This document shows, piece by piece, positions 34,523 to 44,022 of a stretch of DNA of 64,000 nt. Where the stretch lies: positions 1 through 64,000 of the forward strand of contig NZ_QUDR01000012.1 of the NCBI RefSeq assembly GCF_003477605.1. Reading direction: 5' to 3'. This DNA comes from Clostridium sp. AF37-5. Its GTDB lineage: Bacteria > Bacillota > Clostridia > Lachnospirales > Lachnospiraceae. The notes beneath the pieces were generated by a model. It made no database searches. It saw only the letters and a list, made by a program, of their open reading frames with translations, and was not told where the DNA came from. The first letter of the stretch is position 1. Every line of letters begins with the position of its first letter. Position numbers and translations under genes: made by a program.

Positions 34523-35517
34523 AACTTTTGACGGTGTCCATAGCCGCCTATCATGTGGAGGATTATCTTCGTGAAACATTGGATAGTTTTTTGATTCCGG
34601 AAGTAACGGACCAGTTAGAAGTTTTGATTGTAAATGATGGTTCCGGTGAAGGGGTCAATGAAATTGCCCGTGAATATGAGGCTAATTATCCGGATGTATT
34701 CCGTTTGATTGATAAAGAAAATGGCGGTCATGGTTCGACGGTAAACCGCGGAATCGAAGAGGCAGCGGGTAAATATTTTAAGACCGTTGACGGGGACGAT
34801 TACGTGTCCGCAGAAGGCTTGAAAGAGTTGCTTTCATATCTTCAGACCGCAGAGGCTGATTTGGTGGTGAATGACTACCATAGTTTTAACGATGCTTCCG
34901 GTGAAATGGTGAGTGAGATGCACCATGAATTTCCGGAAAAAGAGTATCGGAAAACGTATCCATTTGAGAAAGTCTGCGGCAAAGTTTACATTAATATGCA
35001 TGCTGCTACTTACCGCACGGAATTGCTGAAAAAAATGGGAAGACGTCTGGATGAACATTGTTTTTATGTGGACGCCGAGTATAATTTGTATCCGATTCCG
35101 TTTGTGAAAACAATTGCGTTTTTGGAAAAGCAGGTGTACTGTTACAGACTTGGGATGGAGACGCAGAGTATGAACATCCGAAATATGCAGAAAAACTGCG
35201 CACACCATGAGATGGTGCTGACACATTTGCTGGAATTTTATAAGGAAGAAGCAGAGCGTCTGACGCCGGAGAAAAAAGCATATGTGGCGGAAGGCGTAGC
35301 GAAAATATTGACAAGCCAGTATAAAATTTATTTGAGTTATCCGGCAGAGGCGGTTCACAAAAATCAAATTGTGGCTTGGGATAAACGAATTAAAAAAGAA
35401 TTTCCGGATATTTACCACAGTGTGACAAACCGTGCCGTGAAAATGCTGCGGCATAGTGGGTATGGATTGTATCGTTTGGCGTCGTATTTATGCCGGAAGG
35501 CATACGGATGCGACTAG
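34519..35517 (+). CDS. Family 2 glycosyltransferase
   Basis: This 332-residue GT-A protein overlaps its upstream neighbour by four bases (ATGA). Motifs are KLLTVSIAAYHVEDYLRETL, VNDGSGEG, DKENGGHGSTVNRGI and the metal-binding VDGDDYV. It is a paralogue of the GT2 at 26801 in motif spacing and C-terminal layout. No membrane segment is present. In the operon it acts after the GT4 and before export. The sugar is not predictable. Confidence 0.9.
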   Translation: MKLLTVSIAAYHVEDYLRETLDSFLIPEVTDQLEVLIVNDGSGEGVNEIAREYEANYPDVFRLIDKENGGHGSTVNRGIEEAAGKYFKTVDGDDYVSAEGLKELLSYLQTAEADLVVNDYHSFNDASGEMVSEMHHEFPEKEYRKTYPFEKVCGKVYINMHAATYRTELLKKMGRRLDEHCFYVDAEYNLYPIPFVKTIAFLEKQVYCYRLGMETQSMNIRNMQKNCAHHEMVLTHLLEFYKEEAERLTPEKKAYVAEGVAKILTSQYKIYLSYPAEAVHKNQIVAWDKRIKKEFPDIYHSVTNRAVKMLRHSGYGLYRLASYLCRKAYGCD

Positions 35518-35533
35518 AGAATGGAGGTAGTGT

Positions 35534-36337
35534 ATGTCATTATTTGTTGCCAGAATAAAGGGCTTTGTCCGATTCAAAGATTTGATGGGACAGCTTGTGA
35601 GCAGGGATTTGAAATTGAAATACCGCCGCAGTGTGCTGGGCTATTTGTGGAGTGTATTAAACCCGCTGTTTATTATGATTATCATGGCGATTGTATTTTC
35701 TAAAATGTTTACGAGAGCCAGTATTACTAACTTCCCGGTATATTTGATGAGCGGCCAGGTTATGTTTAACTTTATGAATCTGTCCACGAAATCGGCGATT
35801 CAGTCGATTAACGGAAGTGCATCACTCCTCAAAAAAACATATGTACCGAAATACGTTTTTACCGTTTCAAAAATTATCAGTGGTTTGATTGACTGTGTAT
35901 TTTCAATGGGAGCGCTTTTGATTGTTATGTTATTTACCGGGGGAGAATTTACGTGGCGGCTTTTTCTGTTCCCGCTTGTGCTCGCACAGAATTTTGTATT
36001 TACGATGGGGCTGGGACTTTTCTTGGCCGCAACCAATGTATTTTTCCGGGATATCCAGTATATTTACAATGCCATTACAACGGCATGGCTTTATTTGACA
36101 CCGATGTTTTATCCGATTGAGGCACTGCCACAGAATCTTCAGTACATTGTATCGCATCTGAATCCGATGTACTCCTATGTTTCACAGTTTCGTATGCTGA
36201 CGCTGCCAGGGTTCGTGCCGGCTGGAATCAGTATTATGTGGCTCATTATAATTGGAATTGTGTCGGCATTTCTGATGCTCATCATCGGACTGTGGGTATT
36301 TGTAAAGACGCAGGACAAATTTATTTTGTATATTTAA
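35534..36337 (+). CDS. Polysaccharide ABC exporter permease
   Basis: This 267-residue protein has six membrane segments and belongs to the ABC-2 permease group (Wzm/TagG/RfbA type) that flips completed lipid-linked O-antigen or teichoic acid. The N-terminal DLMGQLVSRDLKLKYRRSVLGYLWSVLNPLFIMIIMA and the NVFFRDIQYIYNAITTAWLYLTPMFYP segment are family hallmarks. It lies 16 bases after the GT2 gene and 13 before its ATPase partner. Together they make the exporter of this glycan cluster, so the polymer is likely completed in the cytoplasm rather than by a Wzy polymerase; none is seen here. Confidence 0.93.
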   Translation: MSLFVARIKGFVRFKDLMGQLVSRDLKLKYRRSVLGYLWSVLNPLFIMIIMAIVFSKMFTRASITNFPVYLMSGQVMFNFMNLSTKSAIQSINGSASLLKKTYVPKYVFTVSKIISGLIDCVFSMGALLIVMLFTGGEFTWRLFLFPLVLAQNFVFTMGLGLFLAATNVFFRDIQYIYNAITTAWLYLTPMFYPIEALPQNLQYIVSHLNPMYSYVSQFRMLTLPGFVPAGISIMWLIIIGIVSAFLMLIIGLWVFVKTQDKFILYI

Positions 36338-36350
36338 GGAGGAGAATGGC

Positions 36351-37091
36351 GTGAATGATATTGCAATCGATGTAAAAGATGTGACGATACGGTTTAATCT
36401 GGCATCGGAAAAAATTGATAATCTAAAAGAATATTTTGTAAAATTAATCAAACATGAACTTCTCTTTCAGGAGTTTCTTGCCGTCCGGGATGCTTCTTTT
36501 ACAATCCGTAAAGGAGAGGCGTGGGCGCTTGTGGGAAGCAATGGTTCCGGCAAGTCAACACTTTTGAAGGCAATCAGCGGAATTTTGAAACCGTACAAAG
36601 GGGAGATTGTTGTAAATGGAACGATTTCTCCGCTATTGGAGCTTGGCGCCGGTTTTGATATGAATCTGACGGCAAGGGAAAATATCTTTTTGAATGGAAC
36701 AGTGCTTGGACATTCTAAGAAATATATGCAGGAGCATTTTGATGAAATTGTGGAGTTTTCAGAACTTCATAAGTTTTTGGATTCGCCGGTGAAAAACTTT
36801 TCATCCGGTATGCGTGCAAGGCTTGGCTTCTCGATTGCTACGATTGTGCGTCCGGACATTTTGATTGTGGATGAGATTCTGGCGGTTGGCGACTATTCGT
36901 TCCAGCAGAAGTGTTTGAAGCGAATGGATGAAATGATGGGCGGCGGAACAACGCTTTTGTTTGTATCACATTCGATTGACCAGGTGCGTAAACTCTGCGA
37001 CCATGCGGTGTGGATTAATAAGGGACAGATTATGCAGATTGGCGAGGTAAATGAAGTGTGTGATGCCTATATGGCAACTCAGAAGAAATAG
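36351..37091 (+). CDS. Polysaccharide ABC exporter ATP-binding protein
   Basis: This 246-residue ATPase drives the permease encoded just upstream. Walker A is GSNGSGKST (62-70), the signature motif FSSGMRARLGFSIA, Walker B ILIVDEILAVGD, and the switch His is in VSHSID. The GAGFDMNLTARENIFLNG segment is typical of the Wzt/TagH group. It ends soon after the nucleotide-binding domain, so it lacks the C-terminal carbohydrate-binding domain of chain-capped O-antigen Wzt proteins. This suggests export without recognition of a terminal cap. The start is GTG, set by AAGGAGGAG. Confidence 0.94.
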   Translation: MNDIAIDVKDVTIRFNLASEKIDNLKEYFVKLIKHELLFQEFLAVRDASFTIRKGEAWALVGSNGSGKSTLLKAISGILKPYKGEIVVNGTISPLLELGAGFDMNLTARENIFLNGTVLGHSKKYMQEHFDEIVEFSELHKFLDSPVKNFSSGMRARLGFSIATIVRPDILIVDEILAVGDYSFQQKCLKRMDEMMGGGTTLLFVSHSIDQVRKLCDHAVWINKGQIMQIGEVNEVCDAYMATQKK

Positions 37092-37100
37092 AGGATAAAA

Positions 37101-38855
37101 ATGATATTACAGAATTTAGTTTTTCCAAAAGAAAATATTTGCAATGAGCCGGAGCTTTATTTCCATGGGACGACAGACGGAAAAATACCGGCTGGAAATG
37201 AAGCGGATTTATTTACTTATTTTAATAGTTTTTCGGCTTATAAATGGAAAATGTATACGAAAATAAAAGAGGTTCGATTCCGCCTGCGCTGTAAGGGAAG
37301 CTGCATGGTTCGACTGTGGGATGCCGGAGTTACGGGTGGAACAATGGCATTGACTGAAAATTTTACCAGTGAGAGACATAGGCAGGCAGATCCGGATGAG
37401 GTTTCTCTTTCCTTTTCTCTGGCAGACGTAAAGGGAATTGTTTACGCAACGGTTAGGGCAGACAGTGATACGGAGATTCTCGGTGGATGTTTTGAGACAG
37501 TTTTTGAACCCATCCAGTTAGCGAAAATAGCGATTGGAATTTGTACATTCCGGCGCGAAGAATTTGTGAAGAAAACGCTGGAAACTTTAAAGCGTGAAAC
37601 GATGGAAAATCCGGATTCACCGCTTTATCAGAATGTTTATGTTTATGTGTCGGATAACGGACAGACGCTTCCTTGCGAAGAGTTGTCAAACGACAGAATT
37701 TTTGTGATGCCAAATCGAAACACCGGCGGCTCCGGCGGTTTTGGACGCTGCATGAAAGAAGCATATGAGGATAGGGAAAAGTATGGCCTCACACATATTT
37801 TATTGATGGATGATGATATTGTACTGGAACCGGAGTCACTTTTCAGAACGTATACACTTCTTAACTTCTTAAAAGAGGAGCGGAAAGGGGCTATGCTCGG
37901 CGGAGGGCTTTTGCGTCTTGATATCCCTTACATTCAGCATGCGAATGGAGAACTTTGGCAGGGGGGACGTATTGGTTTTACTAAGCGTGGCTATGATTTA
38001 CGGAGAATGACAGATGTTGTCCGCAATGAATATAATCTCCCGATGGACTATAATGGCTGGTGGTACTGCTGCGTGCCGTTAGCAGCACAATTTCGTGGTT
38101 TTCCGCTTCCAATTTTTATTCATGGCGACGATATTGAATATGGTCTGCGTTTCGATGGAAATATTATGACAATGAACGGAATTGGTGTGTGGCATGATGC
38201 GTTCGATAATAGAAAGGCGTCTTCCATGGAATATTACGATATGAGAAACACATTGATTGCCTGTGCCATCCATCATCCGGAGTATTCTCGTCTGCACATG
38301 ATAAAACGTGTTGCGAGACATCTTATTGGACAAATGCTTCATCTTCGCGTGAAAGATCAGGAATTGACGATGAAGGGCGTCGAAGATTTCTGTAAGGGAA
38401 CTGATTTTTTGAAGGAACTAGATCCGACAAAACTTCATCCGGAAATCATGAAAATGGGTTATGCCATGCAGGATGTTTCGGATGATTTACACAAGTTTGG
38501 CGTTGATGTGGAAAAGACAAAGCCGCAGCCTTCGCATTTATATGAGGACGGTGGTTTTGCAAAGAAACATTTGCTGTCTGTGAACGGATGGCTTCTTCCG
38601 GCGAAAAAAGAGACGGCGGTGCTTCCTATGGGCGTGCATCCGGATGCTTTGTATCGCAGAAAAACGGCTCTTTTATACGACCCGGACACAAGCCGTGGAT
38701 TTTATGTCGAACGGAAAGCAAAAGATTTCTTTGCAACCATTGGCAGATGTTTCAAAATGGGCTGGCTGCTTGCAGGCAAGTATAAAAAGACCGTGAAAGA
38801 TTTTCAGAAAAATGGTGCGGAATTGATTTCGTATGATTTCTGGAAAGGGTATTGA
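37101..38855 (+). CDS. GlfT2-like galactofuranosyltransferase
   Basis: This 584-residue protein has the GlfT2 layout: an N-terminal beta-sandwich (1-140), a GT-A domain (about 142-400) and a helical C-terminus. Visible catalytic residues are DDD (237-239) in LLMDDDI, GDDIE with D343 and D344, and W364-H365-D366. These match the metal-binding, base and substrate residues of mycobacterial GlfT2. NTGGSGGFGRC is a further family motif. Such enzymes add galactofuranose units from UDP-galactofuranose, made by Glf at 25.6 kb. It is the last gene of the packed operon, nine bases after the ABC ATPase. Another galactofuranosyl or rhamnosyl specificity cannot be excluded. Confidence 0.87.
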   Translation: MILQNLVFPKENICNEPELYFHGTTDGKIPAGNEADLFTYFNSFSAYKWKMYTKIKEVRFRLRCKGSCMVRLWDAGVTGGTMALTENFTSERHRQADPDEVSLSFSLADVKGIVYATVRADSDTEILGGCFETVFEPIQLAKIAIGICTFRREEFVKKTLETLKRETMENPDSPLYQNVYVYVSDNGQTLPCEELSNDRIFVMPNRNTGGSGGFGRCMKEAYEDREKYGLTHILLMDDDIVLEPESLFRTYTLLNFLKEERKGAMLGGGLLRLDIPYIQHANGELWQGGRIGFTKRGYDLRRMTDVVRNEYNLPMDYNGWWYCCVPLAAQFRGFPLPIFIHGDDIEYGLRFDGNIMTMNGIGVWHDAFDNRKASSMEYYDMRNTLIACAIHHPEYSRLHMIKRVARHLIGQMLHLRVKDQELTMKGVEDFCKGTDFLKELDPTKLHPEIMKMGYAMQDVSDDLHKFGVDVEKTKPQPSHLYEDGGFAKKHLLSVNGWLLPAKKETAVLPMGVHPDALYRRKTALLYDPDTSRGFYVERKAKDFFATIGRCFKMGWLLAGKYKKTVKDFQKNGAELISYDFWKGY

Positions 38856-38903
38856 TGGCGGGGGAGATTTATAAATTATAAAAAAGGGGAATGTAGTTTC
38901 GTT

Positions 38904-39656
38904 ATGAATGAATATGTAAAAAATTTAAATCGAATTGAATTTGTTGTAACAATGGCATGCACCGGAAAATGTAAACACTGTTCAGAAGGGGAACATACAA
39001 ATTGCAGAGGGCATATAGACACAGCACTTGCCGTAAAATCAATTCGTGAAATATGTGGACAATATAAAATTGAATCTTTGATGACATTTGGTGGAGAACT
39101 ACTTATTTATCCGGAAGTTGTCTGTGCGATTCATAAAATGGCAACGGAGATGGGAATTAAAAAAAGGGAATTAATCACAAATGGTTATTTTTCAAGAAAG
39201 AAAGAGCGGATAAAAGAAGTTGTTAAGAGTCTGGAAGAAAGTGGTGTTGAGAGCCTGCTTTTATCAGTTGATGCTTTTCATCAGGAAACAATACCCATTG
39301 ACCCAGTAAAGTATTTTGCTAAGTGCGTTTCAAATTCAAAGATACACATTGAGTTAGGTCCTGCATGGCTTGTTAGTAAAGAAGATGACAATCCGTATAA
39401 TCTGAGGACAAAAGAAATATTAAAAGAATTTGAGGATTTAAAAATTCCCATTGGGGCAGGAAATGTCATTTTCCCGAGTGGAAATGCGTTAAAATATCTT
39501 GGGGAATATTTTGATGAGGAACTTTCGTATTCGTCGCCCTATGATGAAGACCCATATGATATAAGGGCAATTAGCTTTTCGCCGGATGGAAGTATTTTAA
39601 ATGGAAATATTCATAGGAAAAAGATACTGGATATTTTAGAAGAATATCAGCCATAA
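38904..39656 (+). CDS. Radical SAM protein of unknown function
   Basis: This 250-residue protein has the radical SAM cluster motif C19, C23, C26 (CTGKCKHC) after VVTMA, and MTFGGELLIYPE in the GGE position that binds SAM. The C-terminal segment IRAISFSPDGSILNGNIHRKKILDILEEY is laid out like the start of a SPASM domain (strand, DG, GN, then a helix). However, it contains no cysteine, so an auxiliary cluster is unlikely. Its role in or near a glycan cluster is not known. The gene is more AT-rich than the operon before it, lies 48 bases after it, and ends at a strong terminator. Confidence 0.82.
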   Translation: MNEYVKNLNRIEFVVTMACTGKCKHCSEGEHTNCRGHIDTALAVKSIREICGQYKIESLMTFGGELLIYPEVVCAIHKMATEMGIKKRELITNGYFSRKKERIKEVVKSLEESGVESLLLSVDAFHQETIPIDPVKYFAKCVSNSKIHIELGPAWLVSKEDDNPYNLRTKEILKEFEDLKIPIGAGNVIFPSGNALKYLGEYFDEELSYSSPYDEDPYDIRAISFSPDGSILNGNIHRKKILDILEEYQP

Positions 39657-39685
39657 AGTTAAGTCTTTAAATTGCAAAAAAAGTC

Positions 39686-39731
39686 GAAAAAAGCAAGTTT
39701 GTGCATTTGAGTGCACAAACTTGCTTTTTTC
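39686..39731. terminator. Strong bidirectional terminator
   Basis: Two 20-base arms pair without mismatch around a six-base loop: AAAAAAGCAAGTTTGTGCA on the left and TGCACAAACTTGCTTTTTT on the right. It serves both the radical SAM gene and the converging TagF-HAD gene. Confidence 0.95.
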
Positions 39732-39741
39732 GTAAACTGTT

Positions 39742-42700
39742 TTAATATTTATTCTTAAATATTTTCCCCCTGATATTATCGCAGTAATAACAGTAACTCT
39801 TATAAATCCACCGATAAATAAATTTCGATTTTTTCATCGACATTTCAAACGATTTTGTATGGTATGACTTTCCATGCATCCAGTCGACAATTGTCTGGAA
39901 GGTTACCGGAGGAGCGTATTCCTCAGCACGCTCACCAAGTGCCACGGCATCCTTGAGGCTTCCAAAGACATTCAGCAGAATCGGATCGTCGGTTGTCTGC
40001 TTGAAGTTTGCCATGCCAAAGTCATACAGGTAATGGCCGGTTGTAAATTCATCCTCTAAGTTGAGTGCACAGAAATCCTTTGCAAAGCGAACCAGATAAG
40101 TTTCCAATGCCTGATTCATTTCTTCGTCATTTTCACAGGAATTAAATACCGGCTCGATGCGTCCATTTTTCTCTTCGTAGGTTTCGATGGTACGATACGG
40201 AAGATTTGCAAAAATGGATTCTGCAAACACAACGGAATGTGTGTTGCAGGTGTAGTTGTAGCGGATGGATTTGCCGATGGTCGGGTAAATGCTCCGTACA
40301 TAATACATCGGGTCATCTACTTCGTGACCGGCGGCATCGGCTAACAATCTTGTCAGGCAGTCCTGTGTATAGCCACGGCCCCAATACTCAACAAAGGCAA
40401 ATGGTTCGTTGAAATCAATTTCCTGACGAAGATAGTCGGAAACGATGACACGCTGCTTTTTGGCAACGGCAAGCAAATGTTCTTTGTAAGCATCGGAACG
40501 TTTTAATTTCTGGCTCACATCAGAAATTAACTGGTCTGAATAACGCTTCGTTGTTTTTAAGTAACCAAGCTCCGGGAAGAACTTATCAAATGCTGCTTCG
40601 TCAATCAAAAGGGCGGAAAGCAATTTGTTGAAATTGCGAACGCCGCTGAAGTTGCCGTAAGGCTCGAAAAATTCTTCATCCACTTTGTCGATAAACGATG
40701 GCACACGCCATGCTTTTCGTGAACCGTAAATATATTTTGTGCGCAGCGGAAGTCCTTTGCTCTCAATTACGGCATCCGCCATAAGTTTCAAATAATAGCC
40801 GTCACGGGAAATAAAATAAAGTGTTTTGTAACCTCGTTTTAAGGCGTCGTGAACTGCCCAGTGAACATAAGGAACGAAATAAAGACTGGCATATTTGTAG
40901 GCAAAAGTCTCTTTGTCCGTGTGCTCCTCCAGGCGGAAGTTGCGGAACAATTTCACAACACTGTGCATACCATATTCTTCAATGTAGGCTGCCATATGTT
41001 TTTCATAGTTGTCAAGTTCCGGAACCGACACCGGCTGTGTGTGGATGCCAAGACGGGATGGCTGGGTGTCATCGGCAAATTTATTATCGCCAATGTGAAT
41101 CCATTCCGAATAATGGTAGTCGAGAGAACTATAAACTTCCAAAAATAATTTTCTGGTTGTTTTTTGATAACCTTTATCACTCGATAAAAACAGTGGAAGT
41201 GTGGCAAGAAGCGGGTCCGCTTTTGCTAACATTTTCTGAATCGTTTCTTTCGGCAAATACATATCACTGATTAATACAACATCGTTTCCTTCGGCAAGAT
41301 ACGATTTGAGCATATCAATGTGGTCGGTTAAAGGAATGACGGAGCGGATTTCTTCCTCGCACTCCCATGTAATCAACTGCTGTTTCTGCTCATCGGTGAG
41401 AGGAAACAGTGTTGCCATGTGGTCATAAATTTCCGACAACTGGATTTCCAAATGGTCGTCATTTCGGATTAATACCGACTTTTTATAAAACTCACGCACA
41501 TTGGATTCGCACCAGCGGCGAATCTGCGAAAATTTGCGGATAAAATAGCTGTCGTAGCCACAGTCAGACTGCTCCAGTTTTTTGCGGACATTGTCGAAAA
41601 CGCTGGAAGGATGACAGCACTGACGTGAAAACAGGGTATCAAAAATATCGAAACTGTAAAGTTTCGGAAATTCTCGTTTTTCCGGCGTGAAAGAAAGTGC
41701 GGTGTCGATAATCCGCTCGCAGTCATTTTCATCCGAATAAGACCAGAATAACTGATTGATTCGGTCGAGTTCTTTTTTCTCTGTCTCTTTGCAGGAAGCA
41801 AGAGCTGCAAGTAATTCATCAAAATCAGATGCTTCGGTTCCGCAGGTCATTTCTCGTACATCGAAAACAAAATCGCGGAAATTTTCTTTGTCATCAATAT
41901 CATAAAAATACCTAATAAAAGTTTTTACTCCACGCGCTAATAAATCATAGAAAATGGAGGAGTAATCAACAATGGCAATGTCGATATCGGAAAAGATTTC
42001 GTACACATCATCTTCATTTTCCCAGAAATAAAAATTCGGATGTTCACGATATACTTCTTTCATTGCGAGATACTGAGTGTCTTTTTCCACTAAAGGATGC
42101 ATTTTTAATATCAAAAGAATGTTGTTTTCATGAAGGACTTCTGCTAGACGTTTCATATCCGGAAGAGCGGACTTCATGAAATTAGCACCATTATTATCGC
42201 GGTAAGTAGGGCAGTATATTGCCAGCTTGGTATCGGCAGACAGCCCTTTCTTTTTGCGAATATCATGGTCGTAACTTTGAATGTTATCGTTCACAACACA
42301 GCGTGGATAGCCTGCACGGATTACTTTGTCATCATCAATGCCGCACTGCTCTTTGAAATGTTTTTCCATAATTTCCGAGGTAACTAAAAAGAGCTGGTTG
42401 TTGCGAAGAATATCGTTGTTTTGAATGTATTTTTTCGCAATGCGCTCCTGAAGAAATCCGTCGGTTACCTTTCTTTCGATACTCTTGCAGCCAACGCCGT
42501 GCCACAGATTCAAAACGGTAATACCGGAAAGTTCCGGCTGAAATACTTCTTTACACATTTCAACGACATAGACACCGGCTTTTTTCATGACATCTTTTCC
42601 TTTGGAAGAGCGGTAAAGTTCTGCCTCGTAACCAAGTTTATGCACGTAGTTCATCGTGTCTGCATTGTAGCACATCCAGACCGGTTTGATTTCTTTGTGA

Positions 42701-42795
42701 TGTCTTATGATATATTCAAACATCCATTTTGGATTGCCGGCAAAGCTATTTCCGGCGTTAAAAATCCATAAATTTTTATCTCGTTGTTCGCTCAT
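39742..42795 (-). CDS. TagF-like CDP-glycerol transferase fused to a HAD domain
   Basis: This 1017-residue protein joins three parts. Residues 1-370 match the CDP-glycerol glycerophosphotransferase (TagF/TarF-like) GT-B fold: LNLWHGVGCKSIERKV (HG motif), AIYCPTYRDN, LKMHPLVEKD and AIVDYSSIFYDLL. Residues 385-620 resemble a HAD hydrolase, beginning LYSFDIFDTLFSR (DxFDT), with VVLISDMYLPKETI and HIGDNKFADD. Residues 625-1017 contain YKTLYFISRDGYYL and FAFVEYWGRGYTQDC and are of unknown fold. TagF-type enzymes polymerise or attach glycerol-phosphate units at the membrane. The HAD part may process a phosphorylated sugar. It is transcribed after a related transferase 19 bases upstream. Confidence 0.85.
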   Translation of the reverse strand: MSEQRDKNLWIFNAGNSFAGNPKWMFEYIIRHHKEIKPVWMCYNADTMNYVHKLGYEAELYRSSKGKDVMKKAGVYVVEMCKEVFQPELSGITVLNLWHGVGCKSIERKVTDGFLQERIAKKYIQNNDILRNNQLFLVTSEIMEKHFKEQCGIDDDKVIRAGYPRCVVNDNIQSYDHDIRKKKGLSADTKLAIYCPTYRDNNGANFMKSALPDMKRLAEVLHENNILLILKMHPLVEKDTQYLAMKEVYREHPNFYFWENEDDVYEIFSDIDIAIVDYSSIFYDLLARGVKTFIRYFYDIDDKENFRDFVFDVREMTCGTEASDFDELLAALASCKETEKKELDRINQLFWSYSDENDCERIIDTALSFTPEKREFPKLYSFDIFDTLFSRQCCHPSSVFDNVRKKLEQSDCGYDSYFIRKFSQIRRWCESNVREFYKKSVLIRNDDHLEIQLSEIYDHMATLFPLTDEQKQQLITWECEEEIRSVIPLTDHIDMLKSYLAEGNDVVLISDMYLPKETIQKMLAKADPLLATLPLFLSSDKGYQKTTRKLFLEVYSSLDYHYSEWIHIGDNKFADDTQPSRLGIHTQPVSVPELDNYEKHMAAYIEEYGMHSVVKLFRNFRLEEHTDKETFAYKYASLYFVPYVHWAVHDALKRGYKTLYFISRDGYYLKLMADAVIESKGLPLRTKYIYGSRKAWRVPSFIDKVDEEFFEPYGNFSGVRNFNKLLSALLIDEAAFDKFFPELGYLKTTKRYSDQLISDVSQKLKRSDAYKEHLLAVAKKQRVIVSDYLRQEIDFNEPFAFVEYWGRGYTQDCLTRLLADAAGHEVDDPMYYVRSIYPTIGKSIRYNYTCNTHSVVFAESIFANLPYRTIETYEEKNGRIEPVFNSCENDEEMNQALETYLVRFAKDFCALNLEDEFTTGHYLYDFGMANFKQTTDDPILLNVFGSLKDAVALGERAEEYAPPVTFQTIVDWMHGKSYHTKSFEMSMKKSKFIYRWIYKSYCYYCDNIRGKIFKNKY

Positions 42796-42814
42796 TTTAT
42801 TACTCCTTACATTC

Positions 42815-43942
42815 TTAGTTCTCTAATATATGAAGAATTTGTTCACATGCTGTTCCTTTTTCAAAAGAACCCATGGTTTCAAAATGCTGTTTGTACAAAG
42901 TTGTGAAGTCTTCGTCCCGGTATTTGACTGCCATGTCGGGAAGTGCCGCAATGTCTTTGCATTTCAAATACGGCCATGTGTCATATGGAACAAAGAAACC
43001 GCGGTCCATTTGTTCGTATTCTTTCAGGCGGTTTTCCAATAAGAAAACCGGGCGCCCGGTCAAGGCAAAATCCCAGATGCAGGAAGAAAAATCGGTTACC
43101 AGTAAATCACTGGTGTAAAGTAAGTCCTGCATTTCATAATAGGCATTTCCGTCAAGAATCCGCTCATCAAGGGATTCATTTGTTTCCTCTCGGAAATAAT
43201 GTGAGCGGTAAAGAACAATCCAGTTGCTTTTGGTCGCTTCTTCTAAACGGTCAATTGTTTCTGATAAATAGCGCAAATCGTACTGCTCTTTTTCCGGAGC
43301 AGTCATCTGAAAACTTGGCGCAAAAAGCAAAATTTTTGTCTGCTCGCTTATATGATAAAAGTCCTGTACACGTTTTTTGATTTCCGGATGCTTGGAGAAA
43401 AAAATATCGTTTCTTGGCGTTCCGGTTTCCAAAAAGATTTTTCGGTCTAACGAAAATGCTTCGGCGTACATGTCAGTGCATGCTTGGCAGGAAGACACAA
43501 AGTAATCTAACCGCTTATACCATTTGTCGAAATTTGCGGCAAAGGTTTTATCTTCGTTTATTGTTTCTTTGCCGACTTTTTTATAAGCACCGCCACCATG
43601 CCAGGTTGTCAAAAAGATTTGTCCTCTTTTTTTGACAAGTGCTTCATCAATCATATCGTTAGTGATAAAAATACCACAGCGCAGAAATAATTTAAAATAG
43701 CTTAAGCTTCGCTGGCGCACGACTGTAATTCCGGTCCGCATCGTACAGGTTTCCGGAAAACGGGTGACCCAGATAAGTTCGTATTCTCCCGGATGTTTTA
43801 ACCAAAACGACTCCATAAGAATACTTGGGTTGCACACATAGCCCTTGCGGTTATTCGCATAAAACATAATCCGGTTTTTTTTGACCGGAATAAAAAACAG
43901 CAGGTACTGAAGAAGTCGTGCTATTCGTATTTTTGCTTTCAT
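42815..43942 (-). CDS. CDP-glycerol glycerophosphotransferase family protein
   Basis: This 375-residue protein is a stand-alone member of the TagF/TarB-type family that transfers glycerol-phosphate or ribitol-phosphate units from CDP-alditols. Motifs seen are FLTTWHGGGAYKKVGKE, LETGTPRNDIFF, LLFAPSFQM, VLYRSHY and LVTDFSSCIWDFALTGRPVFLLEN, in the family order. There is a short basic, amphipathic N-terminus (KIRIARLLQYLLFFIP) that could bind the membrane. It is the first gene of the minus-strand pair with the TagF-HAD fusion. CDP-glycerol synthase (tagD) is not in the window. Confidence 0.9.
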   Translation of the reverse strand: MKAKIRIARLLQYLLFFIPVKKNRIMFYANNRKGYVCNPSILMESFWLKHPGEYELIWVTRFPETCTMRTGITVVRQRSLSYFKLFLRCGIFITNDMIDEALVKKRGQIFLTTWHGGGAYKKVGKETINEDKTFAANFDKWYKRLDYFVSSCQACTDMYAEAFSLDRKIFLETGTPRNDIFFSKHPEIKKRVQDFYHISEQTKILLFAPSFQMTAPEKEQYDLRYLSETIDRLEEATKSNWIVLYRSHYFREETNESLDERILDGNAYYEMQDLLYTSDLLVTDFSSCIWDFALTGRPVFLLENRLKEYEQMDRGFFVPYDTWPYLKCKDIAALPDMAVKYRDEDFTTLYKQHFETMGSFEKGTACEQILHILEN

Positions 43943-44022
43943 ATTAAAACGCTTCCTCTTTCCTTTTTCATAACCTCAATATTTTACTACAGAGCATAAA
44001 TAGATGTCAAGTGTTGACAAAT

